The notes beneath the pieces are model-generated. The model was given only the letters and a program-made list of their open reading frames with translations. It was not told the DNA's origin and made no database searches. Shown here in pieces: positions 1 to 11,436 of a stretch of DNA of 64,000 nucleotides; the first letter of the stretch is position 1; each line of letters starts with the position of its first letter. The DNA comes from Dryococelus australis. Its lineage: Eukaryota; Arthropoda; Insecta; Phasmatodea; Phasmatidae. The position numbers and the translations under genes were made by a program. The stretch covers positions 139,050,663-139,114,662 of the forward strand of contig CM057000.1 of NCBI GenBank assembly GCA_029891345.1. The letters are read 5' to 3'.

Positions 1-110
1 GGTATAATATCGTCACATCGATATATCGATATTTTTCAATGACCGTGCTTATAAGACGATATTGGAACTGTGGCGCCAACTACTGGCTACCTTTACATAC
101 TGTTATGAAG

Positions 111-399
111 TGATCAGGCCTTAGCTGAACGGCCTGCCTGATCACACCTTCAAACACTGAGCGCGATTGCAACAACACCTTGCGAAAGACAGTAGCAGAA
201 CCCCCCTCCACTGGCCAGTAAACGGGGCCGAAATTATTAAACAACACGCCCGATATAGACCAACGTAACTCTGGGAGCGGCATCTTTTGTCATCGGAACA
301 GTTGACCGAGAAGAAATGGAGATGGGTATGTCCGGCTGTCGTTAACCGCCTCCTATAATCATCCTCCGGCAACATGAGCAAGGTGGGGACTTTCCAATT
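111..399. repeat. Hairpin-ended ~290 bp dispersed repeat, copy 1
   Basis: This sequence matches 1741-2034 in the same orientation. Both copies begin with a hairpin whose arms are GATCAGGC and GCCTGATC around a loop containing TTAGCTGA. Both share a central GGTATGTCCGG block and end with GTGGGGACT(T/C)TCCAATT. Sequence outside these limits is unrelated, so the limits are real element ends. The TTAGCTGAACGGCC part resembles a pol III A box, but I see no B box. The class is unknown; a SINE or small Helitron-like unit is possible. No protein is recognisable. Confidence 0.6.
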
Positions 400-1437
400 A
401 GATTGTAACGGTTGTGGCCACGTGCGATAAATAATTACAACATAATTAATTAGCATCTTGGTATTCTATTTAAGCTCCCCCGGTCAATAGTCACGTAATT
501 AGTTATTGTATAATTCTTATGTTCGATATACGCCACATATTGTTGTGCTCTATGTAATCGTCGCGACTCATTACTTAGCTGCGCCCATAGCCTCTTGCAG
601 GTATGAATCATACTTGAAGCTAATTTATAACAATACTGCTCTCACGTGACTCTTGGCGTGTGAGTGTATACAGAAATGTTCTCCCTAGGCACACAAAGAG
701 TAACTAAGCTCCAGGTACACGTTTTGCGGAACACTTGTCCGCATTCACAACGGCTTCAACGTTCCGCAAACGAACTGTGCCCAGGTTAGAAGTTGTTCTT
801 CGCTATATAAATGTAAAAATCCTCATTCTCGCGGTACTCGGGATGCGATAAAAAAAAACATATTTTTTTCCCCCAAATATCAAAATGTAAAACGAGTCAC
901 CTGCGACAATTGACAGCACTTGAAACACCGAAACTTTGCCAGAAAATTACGGTGTTTTATTATCCAGGTTCTATTTACTTTTTTTCTGTTCTCAGGTCGG
1001 TAGAAGTGTGGCAAGAGTCGCCGAATACAAATTTCCTTGATTAGAGTCCGAATCCTTCACCTAAACAAAACATTTCAACCTATTTTGTATTTCTTTCTTG
1101 TTTACCGGTAAAGACCCCTATAGTGGAAATTTACATATTTACCCGTAAAATATCTCTATAAGCAGAAATTAATAAAATACCTATTAGGAATTTACCTAAA
1201 ATTTTGTGACATTGAAGGTAAGTCCGTTATTTAAAAAAAATCAACTTTCTAATTTTACAAAGATTTTTTGATAATATTATTATTATTTTTTAATAATGAA
1301 ATTAATGGGATACGCTCATTTTCACAAGGTAAGCATGCGGTGTATCAAAGTGGTGTACACATGTGTGTACCTTTTGCTGAGAAGTTCAGTGTACATTAAA
1401 AACCTTTGCAAAAATACTCCAATATACAATGAGGAAA
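400..1437. other. Unassigned AT-rich stretch
   Basis: No recognisable gene or element. The stretch at 655-790 is somewhat more complex, with an imperfect inverted pair around GTTTTGCGGAACACTTGTCC and CAACGTTCCGCAAACG. The rest is AT-rich with poly-A and poly-T runs. Confidence 0.5.
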
Positions 1438-2716
1438 CGGTAGGGTTGAATCAAACAAAATTTGTTTGGGGCAAACAAATTATTATTTTTTTTGTATAGA
1501 GGCAACGAAATATCTTGTTGTCGAAACAAAATGATGTTGTTCTTATTTCGTTGCACACAAACAGATATTTGACTAGGTGCTTGTTTGGCTTTACAGACAT
1601 AAAATAATTTCGGTTAATATGAAAAAGAACATCTGAAGCGCAATCGAGAGCCGAAGCTGTATCAGCTGCGTCCGAACACTACGCATTTGTGACCCCAGCT
1701 AAGTTGACTGCTGATGAAAAAAAGCAGTTGGTACAAGTTGCGATCAGGCCTTAGCTGAGCGGCCTGCCTGATCGCACCTTCACTTATTTATCCAGGATGC
1801 GGGCCGCGATTGCTGAAACTAGATATGGAATCTCAAAACCACAGCGACCCACATCAACCAGCCGGTAAACGGGGAACACGCAGGCGATAAATGACAGTGT
1901 AGCCCCGTGGGCGGGGTCTCTAGTAGTCGGGCCATTGGAACGAGGAGGCCACTGAAGATGGGTATGTCCGGGCGTCAACACCCGCCATCTCAATCAGCCT
2001 CCGGAATCGTTGCAAAGGTGGGGACTCTCCAATTCAACTTTACACAGAATGTGTCTGGTTAAATATTTATAATTTAATAGAAATTAATACTTCAGTATAT
2101 CTGAACAGCTCTCCCGGCGCCTACTTCATAATGCTTATATTGAAATAATATTATACAACCTTAATATTAAATAAACCCCTTTTATATAGAGTTCATAACA
2201 TAATTGTTATCAATAATTTCCATTGCCCCTTTAGCCATGTTTAGTTATGATGGTGAACCATAAATCATATAACGCATTGTCTTTAAATACATACAATTCA
2301 AATACTGGACAATGTGTTCAACTATAATTTTCTATGTTTCACAGCTTTTCTTTTTAGTTTCCTGTTGAAATAGTTTCATTAGGATGTTTGTACCATTATT
2401 ATACATAAATAAATACACTAAAAACCACTGTTACTATCCTAATCATTGCAAAAGACGAACTCCCGACGTGTATTTTCGAACGAAAGCAGTAAAATGAGTG
2501 GCCAAACCAATATATACAGTAGATTGAAATAAATATTTCGTTGAAAATCTGATGTCTTTCGGCCAAATACAGAGGTTCTGCTAATTCAACAGTGTATTTT
2601 GTTAGATTGGCCAGATAAATTTGTTATTTTCAGGTTTTGTTTACTGACAAAAATATTTTGTTGGGGCAACTAAATAAATTTTTGTCTTTGTACAAACAAA
2701 TATTTTGTTGGTTTTC
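1438..2716. mobile_element. Inverted-repeat element with AACAAAATTTGTT-type subterminal repeats
   Basis: Both ends carry many copies of short A/T palindromes built on AACAAAATTTGTT and AAACAAATATTTTGTTG, facing each other in inverted orientation (1445-1560 and 2500-2712). The right end read inward starts CACTCGGAGAAAACCAAC. The left end is less certain. The hairpin repeat at 1741-2034 lies inside. No transposase is visible, so this is a non-autonomous element or a remnant. Its architecture resembles the elements at 11437, 18438 and 56398. Class unknown. Confidence 0.5.
1741..2034. repeat. Hairpin-ended ~290 bp dispersed repeat, copy 2
   Basis: Second copy of the repeat at 111-399, same orientation. 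The terminal hairpin arms are intact, and the blocks AGATGGGTATGTCCGG and AGGTGGGGACTCTCCAATT are shared. It lies inside the element at 1438-2716, so it is probably a later insertion or a captured passenger. The middle of the two copies has diverged strongly, which suggests an old family. Confidence 0.6.
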
Positions 2717-3140
2717 TCCGAGTGATGTGCTGTAGAGAGTAAGCAGCTGCACAGATCCGCACGACAAGCTGTAATATCATATACCAGGCTCTTTGAACGA
2801 TAGTGATTAACCTACTGAGTCAACCGTTGGTTCCCGTAAGTACATACATAGGTTGTTAAAATAAAGACGGGAGCCGCTTTAAGGATGCATAGCATGTTAG
2901 ATGCGAAGAAAAACTCGCACTTAACATATAGTCGGTTCATCTTCCATTTCGCATAATCACCCTCCGAATCTATGATGCCTTGCTACGGCGGACGGAGTGT
3001 ATCTACCAGATGCAGACGATGGATACGTACACTCTGAAAGAAAAGATTTTTTTAGTGGTTACTTGATACTTTCTAAGGCGAAATTTTGTTGTTGGTTAGA
3101 AACAGTTCGTGGTGCTTAGTAACACTTAGATTGACAAGTA
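2717..3140. other. Unassigned stretch
   Basis: Mixed-composition unique sequence with no recognised gene or repeat. Confidence 0.4.
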
Positions 3141-3565
3141 AAGGCCGTTCACGATAAAGTGAGCACGTTATAAATCAACCTTAGAAAAAATCACTGCCCT
3201 TGCCTGCATATACTTCAAAGGGGGCACTGAGTGACATACACCCGGTAAAGTTGGCAACGATAGATGGAAAGTAGTTCTATACCTTAATGTAGAATTAAAA
3301 GTGTTAGGAAATCATTTGTGGTAATTTAAATTACTCATTTTACCCTCTGTTTTCTTAGTGCACCAGTTTGTAAAAATTAGCAGATTTATAAAATGTTTAC
3401 TTTTCTAATAATTTCACAGTTTCACTTGACCGACGCGACGCATGAATAAAGTGACGAGGCCCATGGCAATTGCAATTTTACATCAGGCGGAAGAAGACCC
3501 AACGTGCATACCAGTAGATCTCGATCAAGGCTTTCAAAAGTGCCCATTTTACCGTGAACGGCCCG
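3141..3565 (-). mobile_element. TAGGC MITE, long form, copy 1
   Basis: Non-autonomous DNA element with terminal inverted repeats (T/A)AGGC(T/C)GTTCACGRTAAA followed by RTGAGCAC. A TA lies outside each end (3139-3140 and 3566-3567), matching the target duplication of the Tc1/mariner superfamily. The interior matches the copies at 4040, 6215, 13391, 31532, 47882, 52102 and 60535. There is no coding capacity; the short frames in it are incidental. Compared with copy 2 it is inverted and more diverged. Confidence 0.8.
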
Positions 3566-4039
3566 TACCAACGCTATTCAGTGCTAACTGACATATTTGT
3601 TTATTAACAATTTACTTATTGGTTGCCACCGAAATATTTTGTCGGCGGTAACCGCGTGAATGCTACACACGGTAATCGAACTTTGCCGCGGCTGCAAAAC
3701 TACAACCGTAATATTCTCAGCGTGCGCTCTGGCTGGCATATTCGAAGAGGTGACCTGTCTGGCCACGACGCCATATTTGTCCGTGTTTGCAGGCCTACAA
3801 GATAATGTTAGCACTTTACCTTATGGCGTTAAAGCCACTTAATTATTCCACAACGCCGCGACCGTTGTCGTATTCGTCTGCAACAGGCACCACAGCACTG
3901 TTTTGGTTGTGATGTTTGAATATGGCATTTTCGGACCAGTTTTATATATATATATCTAGAATTGATTCTAGTGCCTCTCTCCATTGTCCTTGAAAGTTTG
4001 TAATATCACCCCGGCGGATAAACCTTTTATAAATATGTA
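3566..4039. other. Unassigned stretch between two MITEs
   Basis: About 470 bases, moderately GC-rich at 3640-3900, lying between two inverted MITE copies. Short overlapping frames exist on both strands, but none resembles a known protein. Confidence 0.4.
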
Positions 4040-4457
4040 TAGGCTTTCACGGTAAAGTGAGCACTTTTGAAAGCACTGCTCAAGATCTACTTGTATACAC
4101 GTTGTGTATTCTTCCGCCTTATGTAAAATTAACATTGTCGTGACCCTGATAACTTTACTCATGCGTGGTCAAGTGAAACTGTGAAATTATTAAGAAAGTA
4201 AATACTTTACAAATCTGTTCGTTTTTATAATTCGATGCATTAAAAAAAAAAACAAAGTTTAAAAATAAATTTTAAGTTATCACAAATGGTTACCTAACAC
4301 TTTTTATTCGACGTCAAGATATGGAACTACTTTCCATCCATAGTTACCAACTTTACTGGGAAAATGTTACTCAGTGCGTCCATTGAAATATATGCAGGCA
4401 AGGGCAGTGACTTTTTTATAAGGTCTTTTTCTAAAGTGTTCACTTTATGGTGATCAG

Positions 4458-4461
<4 letters not shown>
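4040..4461 (+). mobile_element. TAGGC MITE, long form, copy 2
   Basis: Long-form copy starting TAGGCTTTCACGGTAAAG and ending in the inverted repeat GTGATCAGCCTA. TA dinucleotides lie outside both ends. The interior has the family blocks TCTTCCGCCTTATGTAAAA, AACTGTGAAATTATTAAG and GGAACTACTTTCCATCCA. The right end runs directly into a long (TA)n tract. Confidence 0.85.

Positions 4462-4542
<81 letters not shown>
4462..4542. repeat. (TA)n microsatellite
   Basis: About 80 bases of uninterrupted TA/AT dinucleotide starting at the TA target site of the MITE at 4040-4461. The MITE either landed in a TA run, or the run grew from the TA duplication. The apparent Ile-Tyr reading frame across it is an artefact. 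Confidence 0.95.
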
Positions 4543-4544
<2 letters not shown>

Positions 4545-5496
4545 CACATGGTTACTGGAGCGCCCAATATGTAGATGCAGACGAGGTTTCTTCCACACCA
4601 AATCAGCAATCAAGAATATAGAACGAAACTATTTATTATAATGTTATTAAATCACAGCAACAAAATCTAAGAGACCGCTTTACGTGTTGAGGATATTCAA
4701 CAGTGTGTAAGTCACGTAAACTGTTTTTGCAACATAATATTGTATCGCTGCGTTCAGGATTACGTTCACAAGTAGCTTTAAAAACTTGTTTTTGCAACTA
4801 AGACCAGCTTTAATCTAATGTTTCTGCCTCAATTTCATTTACCATGTACAGGATATCTGTACGAATTTACAAAACTTAATACCACCCTATGAGAATGGTG
4901 ACCAATCTAGTGATCTAAAATTAGTTGGCATCTTACCCTCCCTACAATCTCTTTCTTAGGAACGTGTTGAAATATCTGGCAGTATTATTGTAGTATCTAT
5001 GTAATAAAATCATCATTTTTCGTCCTGATGTGAGGCAGTGATGCCAAAAAAAATTACAATTATGACACCAGTGACAGAAATGTACCTTTCATGTATTTAT
5101 TATTTTGTACAAACCTCAAAATGGTACAATAGCAATACGTTAAGCTATAGCTCAAAATAACTGTTCATGTTATAATGCCCCAAAAAATATTTCATGGGAA
5201 TTTACTATACATTTCGCCCGTATAACAATTAAAAAATATTACATATATTTCAAAGTTCAAACAGAATTTAACTGCAGGAGACCTCGAAGAAATTGCGAAA
5301 TACCATTCCTGTTGCTACAATAATCACTATAAAATGAAACCGAATTTCGTGTTCAAATAACTTTTCAAAGGCGTACGAATGATTATTTTAAGATCACATA
5401 CCATATTCAACCTGAGAGAAATCTTAAAACGATATGGTATTTTTATTAAATTATCAATATCCTTAAACAGAAAAAAAATTTCTTTCGTCAACAGCT
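4543..5496. other. Unassigned AT-rich stretch
   Basis: Unique AT-rich sequence. I see no gene, tRNA or repeat boundary. Confidence 0.5.
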
Positions 5497-5650
5497 TTGG
5501 GAACCTCTGTGGTGTAGTGGTTAGACTTCTCACCTCCCACCTAGTTGAACCGGGTTCGATTCCCGGCGAGGTCGCTGCCGGATTCTCGCATGTGGCAATC
5601 GTCTCGTTTCCCCCATTCTTGCATTCCGGCGCTGCTTAATACTGCTGTAA
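5497..5650 (+). mobile_element. tRNA-derived SINE, family 1
   Basis: The tRNA-like head has an A box in GTGGTGTAGTGGTTAGAC and a B box GGTTCGATTCCCGGC. The family-specific body follows (CCGGATTCTCGCATGTGGCA, then CATTCCGGCGCTGCT). The same head and body recur at 9890, 27770, 32553, 37101, 39883, 52388 and 60265. The 3' part (family motif CTCATCGGCTCTCAAG) is missing, so the copy is 3'-truncated or rearranged into the adjoining duplication. It cannot fold as a complete functional tRNA. Confidence 0.8.
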
Positions 5651-5790
5651 GCACCGGGTCCCGAACCTGCGGCATCCCGGTACCAACTTTACTGACCGCA
5701 TACCATTCAATGCACACGTTGATGTGAGCACCGGGTCCCGAACCTGCGACATCCCTGTACGCGTGCCCAACGCTGCCGCGCTGTTGAGGT
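5650..5790. repeat. Two-copy ~77 bp tandem duplication
   Basis: AGCACCGGGTCCCGAACCTG at about 5651 recurs at about 5728, each followed by CGRCATCCC and TGTAC/GGTAC. It abuts the truncated SINE and may come from the same event. Confidence 0.65.
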
Positions 5791-6140
5791 CATTGCGCCG
5801 ACGATGGAGGGCAGGGTGAATTGCAGAGTGGCAACGACGTCATCAGAGGCACATGTAAAACGGCGTTCAGTTCCGGGTCACGCCCCTCACTCTGTACGAC
5901 ACTTAGACGCGGCGGACTCCAGGGCAAGGCGTCTGCAAGCTGGTCACCAGGAGACACCGGGCGACGGAGGACGTCAGCCAGTCAGCTTCGAGGACATCTG
6001 GGTCACCCCACGACGGAGGAGCTTCGTGCGTGGTCCATATATATTACTGAGTCGTAGGTGAATCTCGTTTCCCAGTGCAGGCCGGTTCAGTTAGGGAAAG
6101 ATACACCGCCGCGATCTAAGAGAATAATCTTACTGAATGT
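5791..6140. other. GC-rich unassigned island
   Basis: GC-rich sequence with CpGs, a TATATATTA box near 6038 and a following CAGTGCAGG-like block. It could be a promoter or a fragment of an old repeat. No coding similarity and no paired copy seen. Confidence 0.3.
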
Positions 6141-6214
6141 AAAGCAGTATCTCAGCTATAATATACTGTACTTTCGCTTGCAGACACGTTCTGAGAATTC
6201 CGTTCAAGCAACTA

Positions 6215-6595
6215 TAGGCTGTTCACGGTAAAGTGAGCACTTTTGAAAGCCCTGATTAAGATCTACATGTATGCCGGTTGTGAATTCTTCCACATTATGC
6301 AAAATTAACACTGCTATCGGCATCGTAACTTTATTCATGCTTCGGTGAGGTGAATCTGTAAAGTTATTGGAGAATAAAATATTTTATAAATCTGGTCATT
6401 TTTATACTTCGATGCATAAAGAAAAACAGAAAGCCAAAGAAATAATTTAAGTAATGGAACTACTTTCCACCAATCGTTACCAACTTTACTAGGTGAATGT
6501 CATTCAGTACGCCCGTTCAAATAGATGGGGTTATTAGCAGTGACATTTTTTCTTAGGTTGATTTCAAAAGTGCTCACCTTATCGCGAACAGCCTT
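6215..6595 (+). mobile_element. TAGGC MITE, long form, copy 3
   Basis: Starts TAGGCTGTTCACGGTAAAG and ends with the inverted repeat CGCGAACAGCCTT. TA lies at 6213-6214 and 6596-6597. It is about 40 bases shorter than other long copies, with a gap around the block before GGAACTACTTTCCACC. Confidence 0.85.
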
Positions 6596-6719
6596 TAGGT
6601 ACATTTTGTTCCTTATTGTATAGTCTATAATTTATTGTAATTCAAGCTGTGACTAAACGAGTAGTTTTGTAAATGATCTGAATGATCATTTAACGCAATC
6701 AAGCTCGCTCCTCAGGTAT

Positions 6720-7283
6720 TTATACAGTTAGCTGAGAGTTTAACATCGTGGAGATTGATATTGCAACAAGAGTCTGGTCGAGGTACCAGAACAATACTCG
6801 CCTCACTCCGCCCTCGTCGGCTTTGAAAGCCTCGGCTCCTAGGAGAGGCCCGAACCTCTCCCACAGTCGAACCAGCCTTCGAGCGCTTGTTGCGCGGTGC
6901 GCCTCAGACGGTGGCCAGAGAGAACCCGGAGTGAGCTCCCACACGATCACATCCAGTTTCGTTAGCGCTCCTACTCTCGCAGCAAGAGACGGCTGTCTGG
7001 CTAGGAGCTCATTGTTCTGCTGACGCGGCGCATGATGCATAACCCTGCACCCCCTCCCCCCCCCCTTCCACCTCCCCAAACCCGCTTCTACCTTTACAAA
7101 CCGTTGACACGTTTCGCATCGGAGCTGAGCTGCATTTCTCGCCGTCACACACGGGAATTGAACGAAGCTGACGCGACGAGAACGCGAAGAAATTCGTGGT
7201 CCCCTACCCCCTACCCCCTCCCCCTCCACCTGAAGGAACGCTATTTTCGACGTAAATACATCTTCAAGGACGTCGTTTTATAA
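6720..7283. other. GC-rich island
   Basis: GC-rich patch in AT-rich surroundings, with C-runs at 7045-7070 and 7200-7228. Frames are open on both strands over parts of it, but the products are low-complexity and match nothing I know, so I do not call a gene. The block CTCGTCGGCTTTGAAAGCC near 6807 loosely resembles the 3' part of SINE family 1. Confidence 0.35.
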
Positions 7284-9645
7284 CGGTATGAAATACGATA
7301 TTACTTGTATGAACTGTTTCCCACGTAAATTTCTCATAATGTCATGTCAAAATCACAATTACAAAATGTTCAGGATTTATAAATCATAAAAACCGACTCA
7401 CTTACAGGCGAGAAATATTTGAAATCACAATAATAAATGTCTTAAAACAATTTTAAAGTGGTTCGAAATAAAAAAATTTTCAGATATTGGTTTTGGCCTG
7501 TAAATAAATGTGTGACTGGCTACAACAATCTGGTAAGATATTAGTCCTACATGTACTGAATTTCCTTGCCATATAATGAGCATGGTCCAGTAGGCCTACT
7601 GGCATTACGTTATGTTAGTTTACTATACACTAGTAGGTATTATGCCTTGGCTACACTATGCAGCTCGAGAATTTGTTTCTAACTTTTGCTACTTTCTGTA
7701 TAGTAGTAGTGTTTGTTAGCATATTTAGTGGAACACGACATCCCAATTAACGATTTAAGCCGAGAACAAATAGTCAGAATATAACCTTTGTAAAGACTTA
7801 TCTATGTGCTACGCATTTGAATCTTTAAAAAGCGAAAATATTTATTCTTACTTCAGTAAGTACTTAGGTCGAAATCGTTACGGCGTAATCTCCTGATACA
7901 AAGATTTGGGGCTCGAATCTCGTATACGTGTTTATTGAAATGTTCAGTTGCACCAAAAAATTTTTTTTAACGTTTCGGGTTACTAAATAAGAACAACGGA
8001 ATAATTTGATTTCAGCAGCTAAATATTTAATTGGCACCATGTAAACAATTAATTTAGTTTCCTTCTACTATGAATATTCAAACATAATATTTTAACGATA
8101 GAATTGTCGTTACGTTCTCATTCCCGATCTTCATATATTACAAAATATGGTTCTTCATAAAATCCATGAGATACTTCACTTCAATCTATATCCTGAGCAA
8201 GCCATCCGTGGTCTTACGATCTTGCGCATAGCATAGTTCCAAACCTTGTTCTGTATTGAAACTTGACAGATAATACAGTTGCGAGTATAAACCTAACAGG
8301 AGTAAATTAAAAAAATTTTCAGGAACTCTCAGCTATAACGGTCCTCACCGTTACACTCATGTTAATAGTGTGTCAATTTATCTCTATACTCCATGCCATA
8401 CACTGTCAAATGATTGTTTTCAAATATTTTCGACAATAAAACTGGGAAATGATTGTTGAGAGAAGAACGGTTATCAAATGTATCCATTAAATAATTTGAT
8501 CATAAAATCTCACTTATATTATATTACACATCACCTATCAGTTTGTTCTTATTTGACGACGCTTGTATTACTCGGTATAAAACACTTACATTAAATTTTG
8601 TAAAGTGTTGTTTTTCGGGTAAATAACTTGAATTAAGATGACGCGGTTACATTCAATGATAGTATTTGTGAGATACCGTGGTCGACATGTGTACCACCTC
8701 CTTGCTATACAGTCCATATTCCGCTTCTGTTATATTCACGAGCTAAGTCACGCACTACTTCTATCAGCCCGGCACTTAAAGAAATTTCACAGTGCTGTAA
8801 TTTTCTGACACAATCAGCCAGAAAGTTATAATTTTTCTTTCTAAGTAATTCTTGAGCGATAAGTTTTTATTATGCAAGTCTTTAATGTTCATTGTTCAGC
8901 AGTACGCGCTCATGACATCGTTTACGTTCCACTCATCATTCGAAATTTCGATGAACCGGGAATGAACGTATTTTTACTGTGGACATTTCAGATTTGTTAA
9001 ACTAGGCAAACGTGTAGCTAAGGGACACCTGAATTTCGCGAAAATATTTCCGCACATGCTGTATTTCAATACCCGGCGAGCGTACCAACAGTTCCCTATT
9101 GCTCATTGGCGGCGTGTGTCTGTGAGAAGACATTCTCTCAGTTGACCGGCCAATCAGAATTAAGTTACTCCGATACTCTACGTCTCTGATTCGCGGGCAG
9201 ACACCTAAGACGCATAACACTTGTATCACCCAGTCAAAAAATAAATAGATCTGAGATAAAGTATTATGAAAAACAACTGGTTGCGAGATATTTTCTCTAA
9301 ATGCGGGCGTCCATGAATGTAAGAGATATCTGAACTTGTTAACACAGGAAGGGTTGGATGGACTAGACAAAAAGAAAATAAAAACAAATATTGTAACTTT
9401 TTAAACACGAAAAATGTTCGAAGGAAAATGTGAAAGTCAAACTTTGCCGTACACTCGTCGTTGCGGTAATGACATTTAGGTGACTTAGAAACCACACAAC
9501 ATTATTCGACCAATTTAGTTAGAAATACAGCTTGATGACAGCTTTAACTTTCTAGAGTGAAACGTGCTCTTCGTAAAACAAAGTAAATGAATTTGATTTG
9601 GATTAAAATAAATGTCAGTTTTTGCCTAACCGTCGATTCAGTGTA
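7284..9645. other. AT-rich unassigned stretch with one tRNA-like patch
   Basis: Mostly unique AT-rich DNA. At about 7865-7925 a tRNA-like sequence contains the B-box-like GGGCTCGAATCTCG, too degenerate to be a tRNA gene. The segment 9040-9230 is more complex, with ATTGG/CCAAT motifs, but codes for nothing recognisable. Confidence 0.45.
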
Positions 9646-9750
9646 TGAGAGAGAGAGAGAGAGAGGGAGGGAGAGGGATAGGGGGAGGGAAGGAGAGAGA
9701 GGGGGAGGGGGGAGGGGGAGATAGATAGATAGATAGATACACACACACAC
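9646..9750. repeat. Compound simple repeat (GA)n, G-rich purine tract, (GATA)n, (CA)n
   Basis: A run of GA dinucleotides passes into a G-rich purine tract with several GGGGG runs, then five GATA units, then CACACACACAC. The G runs could form quadruplexes and the purine strand could form H-DNA. Minus-strand Ser/Leu/Pro-rich frames across it are artefacts. Confidence 0.95.
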
Positions 9751-9889
9751 TTCGGATCGCACATGCGCCTGAAATATTTTGTGAGGCCACAAGCAGTACC
9801 TTAGTGTGTGCGTGTTATCTAACTCTTCAAAAAGTAATTTTCATAAACTTCCTTCTCGTGCTCTTTTTTTCAAAATATTGTCAAATTGA

Positions 9890-10160
9890 GTTGAGATGAG
9901 TCGAGCGACTTGGGCGGCCCTTAATAACAAAGTACGGAGAGGTCATGAGGATGAAGAGGCGAGGATGGAGCAGCGCCAGAATGCAAGGAGGGGGCGAAAC
10001 GCGAGACCCACCCGAGAAAACCCACCGACCAGCGGCATCGTCCGGCACGATTCTCACTTGCAAAAATTCCGGGAGTGACCTGGCCAGTGAGTGAACCCGG
10101 TTCGCCGTGGTTGGAGGCGAACAGTCTATCCGCTCAGCCACTGCTGCTCCCACACTTTTG
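9890..10160 (-). mobile_element. tRNA-derived SINE, family 1
   Basis: Minus-strand copy. The tRNA-like head is near 10160-10085 (complement of GTGAACCCGGTTCGCC), followed by the body CCGGACGATGCCGCTGG type. The 3' end near 9895-9950 carries the complement of CTCATGACCTCTCC. It is close to full length for the family (about 250-270 bases). Confidence 0.8.
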
Positions 10161-10855
10161 TTTTCGGCAGTCATGAGTTCTAACCGATCCTTTCCCTGCA
10201 GGAGCTGTCCTCTAAATAAAAGTTAACTTAATTATTCTAAGAATATGTGCAGATACTACGATCAACTCATAAAGTAGCATTGTACTATTTACTGTATATT
10301 ACTGAATTCATATTACTATAAAAAGTTAAAAATACATTTTAATAAGAGTTTTGTAATAAAATGAAATCCAGTGAAAAAAAAAAATGTTTTGAATGTTTTA
10401 TAAAAGTCTGCACAGTAAAATTTTATAAATATAAAAATATATTTTTGCATATGTACTGATATTTTGCAGTTAATATACCGTATCACTTGAAAAAAAGTAA
10501 ACAATTTTTTATTGAAAAAATATACATTGTTTCAAATATTGCTTAATGTGATGGTTATGATAAACCTAATATATAACCAATAAAAAACCTTAAATTATAT
10601 TCATCATGTTTGGTTTCGGAAGCCCTTAATACACATAAAATGCGAAGTTTTGTATTTGTAAGTTGTTAGATTTACGATCCAACATACAGAATGTCCCATA
10701 CTGTATTTGGTTGTTATTTCTGGTCGTTGTGACATAATTATTGTTTGTGAATATTTACATTTCTTTGTCGTCATTGTGCTGTTGGAGTGATGGCACAACA
10801 GATTGCTTGGCCGAATTCGGTTCAGTAGTTATAATTTTGCCTGTGGTTTAATTTT
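10161..10855. other. Unassigned AT-rich stretch
   Basis: Strongly AT-rich to about 10600, then mixed. No gene recognised. Confidence 0.45.
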
Positions 10856-11330
10856 CAAGTTCCCCAGTGCGGCAATATGCGGTTGGAAGCTGCAACTCTA
10901 CAGGTCTGTTGGAAGTAACCAGCACATCCCAGATGGATTGCTGTTTCGTCGACCGAAGAGATACAACCTCCTCTTCCCCCTCCGATGCCAGGACAAGGAT
11001 CTCGCAAGAGCGAATAGACGAGGAAACATCCCCCCCCCCTTTTCACCTACACGCGGACCTCCCAGCGCGTCCTTCATGCCCTCCCTACAAACCCCTTCTC
11101 GCCACAAGAAGGCGATGATGGATGTGCCGCCACGTCTGGCAGGACACTTCATTATCGTGTACCTGTTGATTAGAGCTGCTGCCTCCAGGGGGATGGGCGG
11201 CGAGGTGGAGGCGTCTGATTAATGCCTCCGGGCTGGGGTAATCTCCTGGTCTTCCCGGCATTTCTCGCCAGGGCGTTGGCGGTGAACACTTCATCACCAG
11301 GTGGACGTCAGCGTTTGACGTAAAGCCCAG
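10856..11330. other. GC-rich unique island, possible regulatory sequence
   Basis: GC-rich, CpG-bearing segment with a C-run at 11030-11040. At 11160-11230 homeodomain-like TTGATTAGAG and CTGATTAATG sites lie in GC-rich flanks. Overlapping frames on both strands give no recognisable protein. A cis-regulatory element is only an inference from composition and motifs. Confidence 0.3.
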
Positions 11331-11436
11331 AAACACCACAGAACTACGGCCTGCATTAATTTGCCGTGTCTCGGCACTGCAGACTAGTTTTGAGAACACA
11401 TTTTTGTTGAATAAACACATCTTGAGGTTAGTCAAT

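Noticed and set aside
4447-4641. Ile-Tyr repeat peptide
   Set aside because: It is a translation of the (TA)n microsatellite.
5497-5575. Functional tRNA gene
   Set aside because: A and B boxes are clear, but the same head recurs with a fixed ~170 bp body in seven other copies, so it is a SINE head. No proper acceptor stem.
5791-6140. Solo LTR
   Set aside because: A TATA-like box and GC-rich flanks alone are not enough. No TG...CA ends, target duplication or second copy seen.
6720-7229. 169-codon minus-strand frame as a host gene
   Set aside because: GC-rich composition keeps several frames open on both strands. The product matches no family I know and spans C-runs.
9002-9370. 122-codon minus-strand frame as a gene
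   Set aside because: No recognisable domain, no splice context, and an overlapping frame of similar length exists.
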